Assembly (NCBI GenBank): GCA_963575745.1
Contig: CAUYUJ010020248.1
Span: 67,001 to 131,000, forward strand
Reading direction: 5' to 3'
Length of the DNA stretch: 64,000 bases
Source of the DNA: Prorocentrum cordatum
Taxonomy: Eukaryota > Sar > Dinophyceae > Prorocentrales > Prorocentraceae
Positions 42,392 through 52,860 of this stretch are shown piece by piece. Within the stretch, counting starts at the first letter, position 1; every line of letters starts with the position of its first letter. A program made the position numbers and the translations under genes. The notes under the pieces are model-generated. The model saw nothing but the letters and a program-made list of their open reading frames with translations, did no database searches and had not been told where the DNA came from.

Positions 42392-44026
42392 CTACCCGGG
42401 AGGCCCGCGACCGTCGTCGGCGACGCAGTTGCGGTTCCAGGCAACAGCAGGGAACGCTGCGGGGGAGACCGTGATCCAGGTCAGCTGCCCCCACTGGTAC
42501 GAGATGGCCCCTGCGCCGCGGTCCGCGTCGAGTTTGCGCGGCAACTGGAAGGCCGACCCCAACGCGACGCGAAGTTGACGGCAGGCACGCTCCCTGGCGA
42601 CGGTTCTTGCCAAGGCCCACATAGATAGGAGTCCAACGACTAGCAGGCGCATCCACCACGAAGCCCCGCCAACGCCCAAGCCCGAGACGAACGGCCGCTT
42701 GTGAACGCCGAAGCCGCGCCCGGACGGTAGCAGCACGAGGTCCGAGCACTGCGTGCTCAGCCGCGGCCCCTCGAAGCGGGGCTCATAATCCAAGGAGCAC
42801 CCCGCATCCCGTAGCCAACCTGCCAGAGCCGCCTGAGTATGAAGTAGAGCAACTTCTTCCTCGGCGCTGATAACGGAAATCGCACAGTCTTTGGGGCGAT
42901 CCCACTCCGACGCGCGCGCAGGAGATTCCACAGAGGGTCGAGCCTTCGCCAAGTCCAGCTACGACTCGAGTTTGGCCAACCGACGGCCCATCTCCTCCTG
43001 GAAAGACGAGACGGCATCAATCTCTGATTCAGCACTGCATACGGAAGGCCAGGTCCTCGAAGCGCGTGGATACTCTCTCACCGACTTGCTGTAACAGCAG
43101 GCCTGTTGCCGCCGACAGAGCCGACGGCAAGGTGGCCTGCAAAAACGCCAGGCAGATGCGGACAGATCAGCCGTGCAGGACGCCTGAAAGTCCGAGTCCT
43201 GGACAACCTTGAACTCCTTCCGCGCCAGCGAGGCGGCCCAGGGATCCATTGAACCAGACTGGCCCGAGGCAGCTGCCGCACCAAGAACAGGAGCGCCACG
43301 TGCATCAGCAGGCCCACCGCCTCCGTGCCGCTCATGCTGAAGAGCAACGCCATCCCGCCCAGGTGGGGCGGGCCTTGGCCAAGGGGCCACAGGTGCCATC
43401 GCCGCGCCAGCAGGAGCACCGTCGCCAGAGGGCACCCCAGGGTCGGCGAGCTCCTGCGATGGAAACGTGGGGGCCTCGTCGGGCCTGGCCAAGAGCTCGA
43501 AGTCCGCCATAGCTGCGCTGGCTGCAACCGCAGAGGGGCGCCCCTCAGGGCCAAGCGAGAGGCCGCCGCGCTCGCTCCGAGACCGCTGCGAGCCACTCCC
43601 AAGAGCCCCAGCCTGCGATGCACCATCTCGCCAAGCCTGGCTGCCAGCAGCGCGGGCCGCAGCGCGGGGCCTCGGGGAAACCGGGGGCGTCGCAGCAACT
43701 GAAAATCCAGACCAATCATAACCAAACAGAGGAGCAGGAACACGTTCACGAGCACGGCGAGAAGGGGTGACCGCCTCTCCCCTGTACGCTTTTTGACCTC
43801 ATTTTCCCTGTTGTCCCTTCTGTCATCATGTTGCGCCATGGGGCCGAACTATGAACACTGCGTGATTGTGCACAGGCCCGCGCAGGAAGTGGACAAGCCT
43901 CGTTTTACCCTCACGAATCTGAGCGGGTGCGAGAAAAGAGAAGATGCTCCAGCAGGAGCTGACCGAAACTTCCTGATCTGGCCTCGGACTAGAGGTATCC
44001 CCTTTCTGCCCGAGGGACAATAGCAT
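42392..44026 (-). pseudogene. SL-tagged retroposed mRNA encoding a membrane protein, decayed
   Basis: Directly downstream of spliced-leader relic 2 on the minus strand. The ATG at 43839 begins MAQHDDRRDNRENEVKKRTG followed by a strong transmembrane segment (LLAVLVNVFLLLCLVMIGLD). The same ORF (to 43078) carries a second hydrophobic segment (GMALLFSMSGTEAVGLLMHV). At about 43.03 kb the coherent frame changes (LQQVGERVSTRFEDLAFRMQ, then DAVSSFQEEMGRRLAKLES), a TAG interrupts at 42959, and reading resumes in the same frame (LAKARPSVESPARASEWDRP; AISVISAEEEVALLHTQAAL; a further hydrophobic MRLLVVGLLSMWALARTV) to 42392. The frameshift plus stop, lack of introns and genomic SL all fit a processed pseudogene. 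The protein family is not recognised. An additional short frame begins at the ATG right after the SL. Confidence 0.5.
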
Positions 44027-44048
44027 CTTGAGCCAAAGTGGCTACGGA
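44027..44048 (-). other. Dinoflagellate spliced-leader relic 2
   Basis: The minus strand matches the 22-nt spliced leader at 21 of 22 positions (one T-to-C change in GCCATTTTGG). It is followed immediately by ATGCT, as is relic 1. Upstream on the minus strand the sequence is a CTTCCTTC/CTCC-rich stretch. Confidence 0.9.
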
Positions 44049-44049
44049 G

Positions 44050-44215
44050 AAGGAAGGAACAGGAGGAAGAGGAGGACGGAGAGAAATCGAGGAGGATCGA
44101 CGATCGAAAGGACGGCGGCGGAAGGAGGGAACGGAGGAAGAGACGCAGGAGGAGGAGGAGGAGGAGCGGAGGAGTGCGAGGAGGACGACAACAAGGACGA
44201 GGACGATGCCGAGGA
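44050..44215. repeat. (GGA/GAG)n purine tract
   Basis: Imperfect GGAGGAGGAGGAGGAG and GAGAAGG sequence. Overlapping ORFs on both strands are artefacts. Confidence 0.9.
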
Positions 44216-44664
44216 GAAAAAAACTGCAGGATAAGAGGTACGAGGGAGATGAGGCGGAGAAGGAGGAAGAGGGAAACGTGTAGATGAAGGCGAGTGCGAG
44301 GACAGTGGCGAAGACGAGGACAAAGAGAAGGACGAGGAGGAATACTACAGTAAAAACGATACAATGAATAATCTTCATACGATCAAGGAACATCTCGGCA
44401 TCCATGGACCCTGAGGGGCCGGAAGCCCCACGGTGTGGCGTAAGCAAGTGTATCAAAACGGAAATCCCACCAGCCCTTTAGGCCGCGAGTGGCTTAGCGA
44501 GTTCCCTCTTCCAACATCTTTGTTTCCCTTCGGGGAAGTGTTTATCACTGCTCCTTATTCATATACACCCCCTTCCCCCACCCAACTGTGGGCCGAGACA
44601 ACCCCCCCCCACACCACCACCACCACCATCCCTGACATAGATAATAACACAAATCATTTTGTCT

Positions 44665-44990
44665 CGGGATCTGGAACATGCGCGGGCGCCCCGCGACAAC
44701 TTTGTATTAGTTGTTGGCAAAGACGACCGGGGGGCCATCATATTGCTCTCCGCGCGCAGGCCAATCATCCCTGCCAACAAAAAACCATACATAATGCACA
44801 CTGCCATTACATCTGGAGCATCCGCGGGCATCCCGCGACCCCTTTGCACTGGATGTTTGACACGGACGGCGGAAGTGCCGTCATAGTGCTCGCTGCGCGC
44901 AAGCAAACCATCTTTGAACAAGCAGGTTGCCTCCACATCTAGAGCGTGCGCGGGCGCCCCGCGAACATTTTGCATTAGTTTTTGACCGCG
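44665..44990 (+). repeat. ~125-145-bp tandem repeat, three units
   Basis: Units begin with CATCTGGAGCATCCGCGGGC-like sequence at about 44668, 44812 and 44936. Each has a GCGGGCGCCCCGCGA block (self-complementary GCGGGCGCCCCGC), a TTTGCATTAGTTTTTG-like segment and a GACGGCGGAAGTGCCG segment. Confidence 0.75.
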
Positions 44991-45229
44991 ACGGCGGATG
45001 TGCCGGCATACACTCCCAGGCCGAAAGTTTGTTCCTCTTGGCGATGAACCTCACGGTCCCACGCGGTGCATGGGCCCTCTAGGAAATCATAGCGGTGAAC
45101 CCAATGAGGGTCGCGTGAATCCAATTTCCAACCTTACCGTAATCGTGGTGACTGAGGTTCTGGGCCAAACTTGGCTTCCTTGGCAGGAGGCCTAATTAGT
45201 CGAATGCTCCCCCTTATTGAATATATCTC

Positions 45230-45325
45230 CTCCAAGACTGCCCCAAGATAGCCCCGAAGGCTCCCAAGAGTTCCCCAAGAGGGCCCCAAGGGGCGCCCCT
45301 GAGGCCCCGAGAGGCCCCCAAGAGG
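45230..45325 (-). repeat. Short CCCAAGA-type minisatellite
   Basis: CCCCAAGATAGCCCCGAAGG, CCCCAAGAGGGCCCCAAGGG: a small island of the dispersed CCCAAG family. Confidence 0.75.
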
Positions 45326-45737
45326 TTCGCAAAAGGCCAATTCTCGTTTCAATGCTGCTCCGGACTTTGACGCCGTACAGCAGCAGGCTTACATTGATCA
45401 GATGCATGCTGAAACAGAGGAGTGCCTGGCCCCTTCAGGGCTTCCCCCTCCGTCTCCCCCCGCTACTCCGACGCCCCCTCATCCGCCTCACCCCCTCGCA
45501 GATGACGTCAACGCCCGCATCCAGGCCAATCGCGAAACCGCCCGCGCCCGCAAGGAGGCGCGTCGACTCGCTCAGCACGCGGCCAAGGCGGTGTGGGCCT
45601 CCCCCGGAGGAGTGCTGCGGGGCGGGTTGCTCGCCTCCGACCTCTCCTCCTCCCGCCCTCCCGGGGTTCTTGGATGGGAGGCCGGTGTGCCTTCTTATGC
45701 CCTGCCCGTTCCCTGTGCTGTTTCGAGTGCCCCGTGA
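45326..45737 (+). CDS. Possible exon of unknown protein
   Basis: A plus-strand frame reads KANSRFNAAPDFDAVQQQAY, then IDQMHAETEECL, a Pro-rich linker, and a charged helix DDVNARIQANRETARARKEA followed by RRLAQHAAKAVW; it ends at a TGA at 45735-45737. The Gln/Asp-rich and helical parts are more protein-like than the usual GC frames here. No start is evident, since the frame enters from the CCCAAG minisatellite. The minus strand also has a long overlapping frame (361 codons), but with Arg/Ser/Gly-rich composition. Family unknown. Confidence 0.35.
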
Positions 45738-45829
45738 CCTTCGCACGCACGTGTCGGCTTCGGTGGCTCGGCAGAGGGCCGAGGAGTGCGCACGCGCGAC
45801 GCCCCTCGGCTGACAGACGACCTCCCGCT

Positions 45830-45965
45830 CCGACGACGGCGCCGACGCCGACGACGACGGCCGCGCCGACGACGACGGCCGCGCCGACGACGAGCATCGC
45901 CGCCACCACCACGCCGAAGACGCCCAACGGAGACGACGGCGGCCCCCGACACCGACGACGACGGG
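45830..45965. repeat. (CGACGACGGCCG)-type trinucleotide tract
   Basis: CGACGACGGCCGCGCCGACG repeats, related in composition to the 5.7-7.2 kb array. Confidence 0.85.
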
Positions 45966-46032
45966 CGGCAGCCGCGGCGGCTCCCAGACATGCGGCGTCT
46001 TGACCTTCAAGTGCGTACAGTCATCGGCCTGA

Positions 46033-46145
46033 CCTAAGGAACGATAAATAAGGAACGAAGCCCTTTTTTCTATCCCAAGGAACAACGCATAAGGAACGAT
46101 AAACAACAAATAACGCATAAGGAACTGTAAATAACGCATGCAAGC
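46033..46145 (+). repeat. AT-rich short repeat TAAGGAACGATAAAYAACG
   Basis: About four degenerate units of ATAAGGAACGATAAACAAC lie in an otherwise GC-rich region. Confidence 0.7.
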
Positions 46146-46278
46146 CTGAGGAACGCCCGAGCCCCTTTTGAACAGCAAGTGTTCCTTATTCAAGCCGCTC
46201 GCTGTACGCGGTTCCCGACGTCCAGGCCCTTCCTCCAGGCCCGCTTCTGCATCCTCAAGGGAACAAAAATTGGCATAA

Positions 46279-46435
46279 ACATAAAAGCTCGGAGGCCCGC
46301 GCGGATTTCTCTCGGATCGGCGCTGGGGCCCCCCGGCGGCGCCTCCGGCGCCGCCCCTGGCGCGCTCCGCACGCCAGGGAGGGGGGGTCCAGCGCCGATC
46401 CGAGAAATCCGCGCGGACCTCCGAGTTGTCATGTT
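46279..46435. mobile_element. Hairpin MITE-like element, copy D (best preserved)
   Basis: The left arm CTCGGAGGCCCGCGCGGATT plus CTCGGATCGGCGCTGG pairs with the right arm GGTCCAGCGCCGATCCGAGA plus AATCCGCGCGGACCTCCGAG over about 45 bp, with two or three differences. The centre is GGCGGCGCCTCCGGCGCCGC and CTGGCGCGCTCCGCACGCCAGG, both self-complementary. The flanks AACATAAAAG and TTGTCATGTTT are also partly inverted, extending the arms. No clear target-site duplication was found. Confidence 0.85.
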
Positions 46436-46760
46436 TCTGTGACTTCTTGTTCCCCGAATCCTGAATAATGTTTCGGTCCTCGAGCCCGGCAAGGGCCCCA
46501 AGGGCCGAGAGAACGGCCAAAAGCCTGTCGTCGTGACTTGTTGTACTGCGCCAGCGTGTCTGGGCTGCGGCGACGGCTGCGGGCCTCCGCGTGCACCTCG
46601 CAGGCCATCAGGTGGGCGTGCGCGCACAGGCCCGGCCCGAACGCCGCACACTGCCGGAGGCAGGCGGCGCCGTGGCCGCCGTGGCCCTGCTGGGGGAGCA
46701 GCTGGAGGGCCTGCGAGAGCATGGCGAGCACCTCGGCGCCATCTCACGTGGGCGAAACAC
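46429..46760 (-). CDS. Possible exon abutting MITE copy D
   Basis: A minus-strand frame reads GAEVLAMLSQALQLLPQQGH, then FGPGLCAHAHLMACEVHAEA, then DTLAQYNKSRRQAFGRSLG, ending at a TGA at 46440-46442 right where the MITE arm finishes. The composition is protein-like. An acceptor-like GTGAG|ATGG is at about 46745. It lies between MITE copy D and the 46.76-46.94 kb foldback element, so a gene fragment may have been disrupted by these insertions. Family unknown. Confidence 0.3.
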
Positions 46761-46761
46761 G

Positions 46762-46944
46762 TACTCCAGATTTCGTAATAAAGGGAGGGGGGTCTCATTT
46801 CGGGGGGGGGCCTCTTCCAGGCTATCTTGGAGGGCCTGGGGGGTCTGGGGACGATGTTTTGGAGGGTTCTCCCACGGGGGAGGTCTGAAATGGCTTGTCT
46901 TGGAGGGTCCAGACCCCCTCCCTTTTATTACGAAATCTGGAGTA
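46762..46944. mobile_element. 183-bp foldback element with 33-bp near-perfect terminal inverted repeats
   Basis: TACTCCAGATTTCGTAATAA at 46762 is repeated as its reverse complement ending at 46944 (TTATTACGAAATCTGGAGTA). The arms continue through AAGGGAGGGGGGTCT / AGACCCCCTCCCTT. The inner ~115 bp is G-rich and includes GGTCTGAAATGGC / CATTTCGGGG remnants. No coding capacity. It is unrelated in sequence to the GGAGGTCCGCGCGG family. Confidence 0.8.
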
Positions 46945-47350
46945 TCCGTATCATACGGCCTCGCGGGCCAGGCACCTGGGCCGCGGCCCCGCGTGCACGG
47001 GGCGTTTTTTCGCGAGTGCCCCGCACGGAACGCATCCGTGCGACCGCGTATCCGCGGGATCGCGCCCTGGAATCCGGACTGCGAGGGCGCGGATGCGGAC
47101 ATACAGCCTATGTAGAACGTGGCCAAAGAAAAGATCATTTAAAAAAACCTGTGCCACTTTTGCGGAAGTGCATTAAAACAAAGATGGGCCAAATGTTTCG
47201 GAGGAAGCTGGAGGGGCGAACGTGCCCAGGAAACTGGGCTCATTTTCCGGCAAACTGACCCCGAAAAGCTGGTCTGGCTTTTCGGGAGGAGGTCTCTTAC
47301 TGCAGGTCCGTGCCGTGTCGACCCTGGCGTTGGTTCCTGACACCGCGCTG

Positions 47351-47372
47351 GATCGTTCAACCTTGAACGATC
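47351..47372. other. Perfect palindrome GATCGTTCAA-CC-TTGAACGATC
   Basis: A 22-bp inverted repeat with a 2-bp centre. It pairs with a similar palindrome about 75 bp downstream and a degenerate one (CGATCGCTCAACATCGACCG) between them. Confidence 0.85.
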
Positions 47373-47425
47373 GGCCGTCTCCGCAACTTCCGATCGCTCA
47401 ACATCGACCGATTCTGGGCCGCCGT

Positions 47426-47447
47426 CGGCGTTCAACGTTGAACGCCG
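47426..47447. other. Perfect palindrome CGGCGTTCAACGTTGAACGC-CG
   Basis: A 22-bp perfect palindrome sharing the TTCAA..TTGAA core with 47351-47372. Confidence 0.85.
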
Positions 47448-47449
47448 CT

Positions 47450-48000
47450 GGCGAGGTCGCCGCTGGTCGACACGACGCGAACCTACCGTACTCAGATGCT
47501 CGACCGTATGTTCACCGCCCGCGACCACCTCCCCTGGGGGGGGAGGCCCGTGCAGCGGCAGGGGAGGCGAGGCGAGGCGAGGCACAGGGGCGCGGCCACG
47601 CCTCCGCCCCACGGGGAGGCTGAGCAGTGCGCAGAGCGCAGGGAGAGGCCGGGCAGCTGTGAGGCCGTGGAAGGGTTCAGCGACTCCGAAGGGCGTGGCC
47701 TGCAACCTAGGGGGCAAACAGACCTACCTCGCTTTTGACCACCCTCGCTTCCAAGAGATACCAAGCGATGCCAAACGACGGCCTGTACTGGTCAGGCCGC
47801 TTGACGAGGAGGCGCGTGGTATGACTTGGTTTTGCCTGGAAGCGAAAGCGGGGTAGGTAATTCACGCTCTGACAACCAGCACCCTGGGCGGCACCCTGGG
47901 GGAGGGCGAAGACCTCGACAGAGCTCTCCGCCGCGCCCCGGGGGGGCCAGGCGAGGACGGCGTCGTGCTCCCCATGGCCCCAACGGTGCCGATCGCAAAC
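47450..48000. other. Unassigned GC-rich spacer
   Basis: Only low-confidence short frames were seen. A GGCGAGGCGAGGCGAGGC pentamer repeat lies at about 47564-47583. Confidence 0.5.
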
Positions 48001-48007
48001 CACACCA

Positions 48008-48205
48008 GGGCGGTTCAGAGGAAGAAGATGGACCACCGCCACCGAGAGCCTATCGGTGAGGGGCCTGCCCCTGCGCGGTGGCACGCCTGAGCGTCATCTT
48101 GTCTAGGGGTGACACTCGGGCGCGCCACCGCCCAGTGGTCGGCCCCCGCTGATGGGATCTCGGTGGTGGTGGTCCGTGTTCCTCCTCTGAACACAGAGAA
48201 GAAAG
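48008..48205. mobile_element. ~195-bp foldback element with ~90-bp inverted arms
   Basis: The left arm (CGGTTCAGAGGAAGAAGATG, GACCACCGCCACCGAGAGCC, GCGGTGGCACGCCTGAGCGT) pairs with the reverse complement of the right arm (GTTCAGAGGAGGAACACGGA, CCACCACCACCGAGATCCCA, GCGGTGGCGCGCCCGAGTGT) almost end to end, about 75-80% identical, leaving a short centre around CATCTTGTCTAGGGG. No coding capacity. Distinct from the other two hairpin families. Confidence 0.75.
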
Positions 48206-48209
48206 GAAG

Positions 48210-49740
48210 AACGCACGAAGATAGAGAGGGATACACGACGAGCGAGGACGAGGGGTTGAGGCAACGAAGAGGGAGGGGCAAAAGACGAACGAAAGGGGCA
48301 ACCGAGGAACGAAAGGGGCAACCGAGGACGCTGGCAGCAGGGAGGGAGGGCGAAAATCGGGGGAGGGCCAGTAGTCGAGACAACGGCCGCCCTCTCTGGC
48401 GTGTTCGCCTATGCTGGGCCTCCTGGGGATTGCCCGTCGCCACGGCTGGACCCGCCCCTGAAAACGGGCCAGGATGGACCACGGGAGGGGTCTGGGGGCC
48501 GATTTCGCACGGATCTGGATGGGGCGGCAGCGTCGCCGTTGTCTCAAGTGGCCCTCCTCCGAGAGAGCACGGCAGCGCGAGAACGTGGAGGCGGGGCGGG
48601 AGCACGGCGCGAGGCGACAGCGGGGCGGAAGCATGGCGAGCTCATGGCGAGCACGTGGGGAGTGCTACATGTATCCGCTCACCTGAACGGCACGTCGTTT
48701 CCGACATTCCGGGCTCAAGAGGAAAAAAAATTCGGCCTGCGTAAGTATTCAGCGTTCCTCATGGCAGCACGATGGCCGTAAGCCACCTCCAGGGGCGCGG
48801 AGATAATCGCGCTTCGCGCGTCGCGGCCTGGTCGGCTGAGGTGTCCGTTCTGCAGGGGGGCGGCGCGGGGCGCGAAGATGATCGCGCATCGTGCTTCGCG
48901 GGGAGCGATGCGCGAAGTCTAATGACCCCGGCGTCTGGCCCCTTCAAGTTTCTTGATGCACCCGTGTTGTGTTCAAAACGTCCGTGTTAACCAGCTGCGT
49001 GTTGGCTCTTCGGCTTGGGGCGTGCCATCTGTTATGAGAGGAGATGTGGGAGCTGGCCGGGCCCGCTGTAGTCCCCCCTCCCCCGTAGAATCATAGCTTT
49101 GGCCAACAGATCCCCAGTTCCGTGGATAGCATGATGTTTCACGTGCGGTGCCCCGCGGATCCCATTTCCCCTTGGTCCAAGATGATAATTACAATCATAT
49201 CTATTCTCGAAAAATAAATAGATCCATTTTTCACACACGGGAAATTGGATCCGCGCAAGAAAGATATAGGATCCACGACACTGTCGCACACCCGAAAGGG
49301 GATCCAATTGGATCCATCGGTTTTTTCATACAGTTCAAGAGAGGAAGACTTTCGGCCTGGGGATATGTTGAAGAACGTAGGACGTGTGCTGGCCACGGCG
49401 AGCCTCGGATAAGAACAAGTTCCCCAGACCCGATCTAAGTAACGGCCCGAAAACTAGAGACCCTCCAGAGACCGACGCGGCCCTTCTTTCAGAGTCGTGA
49501 CTGCAGGACCACGGCCACCACAACGAGCACAACGACCACCACCACGAGGCCGCCGGCAGCGCGACGAGGACGGCGGCGCGGAGCACCACCCTGCTGCACT
49601 GCGCCGGCTCCATGCCGGGCGGGGGCAGCGCCCGCAGGCGGGCGGCGGCCGCCTTGGGCTGTCGCCAACGCCGCCGCCGTCGGGGCCGTCGGGGCCGCAG
49701 CCGCGAACGTGATCTAGGCATCCAACGCATTGGAAAAATC
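48210..49740. other. Unassigned region with a lower-GC island
   Basis: Bases 49150-49340 are AT-rich for this window and contain GGATCCAATTGGATCC (49301-49316), a perfect 16-bp palindrome. Short frames on both strands (85-96 codons) have mixed composition, but no family is recognised. Confidence 0.4.
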
Positions 49741-49747
49741 AGGCCGG

Positions 49748-49886
49748 AGGTTTGTAAGAGTTTTCAGCCTCTGGGTGCCCTCGCCAGTCCCCAAGGCCGT
49801 CAAACAACGACTCGGCGACTCAGGATGAAAAGCCGGCTCTGGGGGAAGGGCCGGGACTTCTGGGGACCCCATATTTGACAAAATCA
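49748..49886 (-). repeat. Dispersed ~130-bp repeat (family D130), copy 1
   Basis: On the minus strand: GGGGTCCCCAGAAGTCCCGG, then TTTTCATCCTGAGTCG, then TTTGACGGCCTTGGGGACTG and GAGGCTGAAAACTCTTACAA. The same series of blocks occurs in order at 58158, 58465 and 59011 on the plus strand. Confidence 0.75.
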
Positions 49887-50364
49887 ACAAAACGTCGGAT
49901 GTCTGGGGCCGCCGACGTGCAGTGATCCTTGAGCGAGCGATTTGCCCCCCCCCCCCCCCACTCCCACCTCCACGTCCTCCTTTCTGGGGCCTGGACCCCC
50001 CACCCTCCTCCCCCCCGTCCACGGCGAATCCCCGCCCCCTGGCCGCCCCATGGCTCAAGACCAAGGCATGACTCAAGCCCAGCAGCCCAGCAGTCGGCGA
50101 CCTTGCGTGGCGGAAAACACATCAAAATGATCAAGATCCAAAGCGCGCAGACTTCGAGATAGGAGGTTGGCAACCAGGCAGACTTTGGTCGATACCGAAT
50201 GTTTCAAGCAGCACGTTCCACTTTTACCTGACAGCGTAGACTTATAGGTTTCTAATAGGATCAAAAAAAGGCAGCAGCTTACTCCACAAGGGGGTCTGGG
50301 CGGATGTCGGCGAGCTGCCGGGCGGACGCCGGGCGGACGAACCGGGCTCGTTTTTCGCCAACAG

Positions 50365-50785
50365 TCACACACTTCGTGCTCTTCGACCTCCCAGAACTCC
50401 ATTCCCGGGCCACATTTTGAATAACCGGACGCAACAGTCACACACTTCGTGCTCTTCGAGTTCCCAGAACACCATTCCCGGGCCACATTTTGAATGCCCG
50501 GAGCCAACTGTAGGCCACTTCGTGCTCTTCGACTTCCCAGAACGCCATTCCCGGGCCACATTCTGAATGCCCAGAGCCAACTGTAGGCCACTTCGTGCTC
50601 TTCGATTTCCCAGAACACCATTCCCGGGCCACATTCTGAATGCCCGGAGCCAACTGTAGGCCACTTCGTGCTCTTCGACTGCCCCGAACGCCATCGCCGA
50701 ATGCCACTCCTGCCACTCCTGGCGCACATTTTGGATGCCCGGAGCCAACTGCACGCCACTTCCTGCTCTTCCACCTCCCAGAATT
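50365..50785 (+). repeat. 73-bp tandem repeat, six units
   Basis: The block ACTTCGTGCTCTTCGA starts at 50371, 50444, 50517, 50590 and 50663 (exact 73-bp spacing) and again, changed, at 50758 after a 22-bp insertion with CCACTCCTGCCACTCCTG. Units include GAACNCCATTCCCGGGCCAC and TGAATGCCCGGAGCCAACTG. Because 73 is not divisible by 3, the minus-strand ORF across it rotates frame by unit, which argues against coding. Confidence 0.95.
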
Positions 50786-50840
50786 CCATTCCCGGGACGC
50801 ATTGTGGAGAACACGCCATTGTAGTCGTAGTAGTACTCGT

Positions 50841-51350
<510 letters not shown>

Positions 51351-51352
51351 CA

Positions 51353-51741
<389 letters not shown>

Positions 51742-51744
51742 TCT

Positions 51745-52860
51745 GCGATGCTTCTTAGCTTGCAGCTTTTGCCCGTTTTCTCGCTCCGTACGCTGCACTC
51801 ATTTGTGCTCCTCGTGCGTGTCCGAAAAAACACTTCGAAAGAACGCAGCCATCAAACGCAGCATTCATTGATACATAAGCTCTACTTTAAACAATCATGG
51901 TCATCATCACATCATCCACTTCAAACGCTTCCGTGAGCACGCAGTGAACGTAGATACCAGAGTCCCATTTGAAACTGCATTCGTTGATACCGAGTGCTTG
52001 TTTAAACTCACATCCGTCGATTGCAGACTTTGATGCAAAAGTCTACAATGAGAGCCCGAGTTGAATATTAATGAAATCGCCATCTGAATCTAAATGATGG
52101 TGCACACATATATGATTTTACACATCGCTGTTAGGTTGCTTTGCTGGGATAATTTTTGTGAATATGCGGCCCGACGCGCCTTCAGGTATTATGGTTATGG
52201 TATCATGTTCGAGCTATTCTGGCCGAGTTTCACAACTTGAAGTTTTAGAACGCCAATTATGGACAGTGAGAAGCATACTGGAGATGACCCTTGGGGATCA
52301 CGTGCATGCAAGCGCAGAGACCAGCACTGGAGAAGTATCGTAGCCCAAATACTCTCCATACAATGCGGATTCAGAGCAAATCGCTACACGTAGCGAGGGG
52401 GGAAACTATTCCGGAAGTGCCCGTGGAAATTCGTAGCGGACGCTTTGGTGAGGTAGGCGGCGAAACATATAGTATGCATGTTCCGCGTGCTCTTATGAAG
52501 GTTCAGGCAGTGTAGAGGGAATTCATTATGCGAAGGCGGTTCAAGGAGATACGGCTTTTACATCAAGTGGATTGTGATAGTCAATTGCAAAACCATGCTT
52601 GGAGATTCAAGCCCAGATGCCCGAATGGAAAGCGACGGGGTTTGAAAATAGAAGACTGCAGGAATCGAATGTTGTGTAACATGACTGCGACACTTGTGGA
52701 AGAGCGCAGTTCGACAAAACTCACATTTCAAGAAGACTTTGTTCGATTGGTAGCAGGTTTTGCAAAATCCTCTATAGATGCAGTGTTTGCGGTAATCTTG
52801 TAAAGGAGAGATATATCAAGCCATTTATTTGCTGGAATAATGAAGCGTCAAGAAGTACAA
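51745..52860. other. Lower-GC island without recognised gene
   Basis: About 1.1 kb with clearly lower GC than the rest of the window and no simple repeats. Short plus-strand frames (52158-52343, 52291-52515 and 52528-52803, the last with RLLHQVDCDSQLQNHAWRFK and TKLTFQEDFVRLVAGFAKSS) have ordinary amino-acid composition but no recognisable family, and AT-rich ORF-sized runs are expected by chance. TTTGCTGGRATAATT recurs at about 52140 and 52828. Confidence 0.4.

Noticed and set aside
45780-46040. Possible CRISPR-like regular repeat at 45.83-45.96 kb
   Set aside because: It is a (CGACGACGGCCG) triplet tract without spacers.
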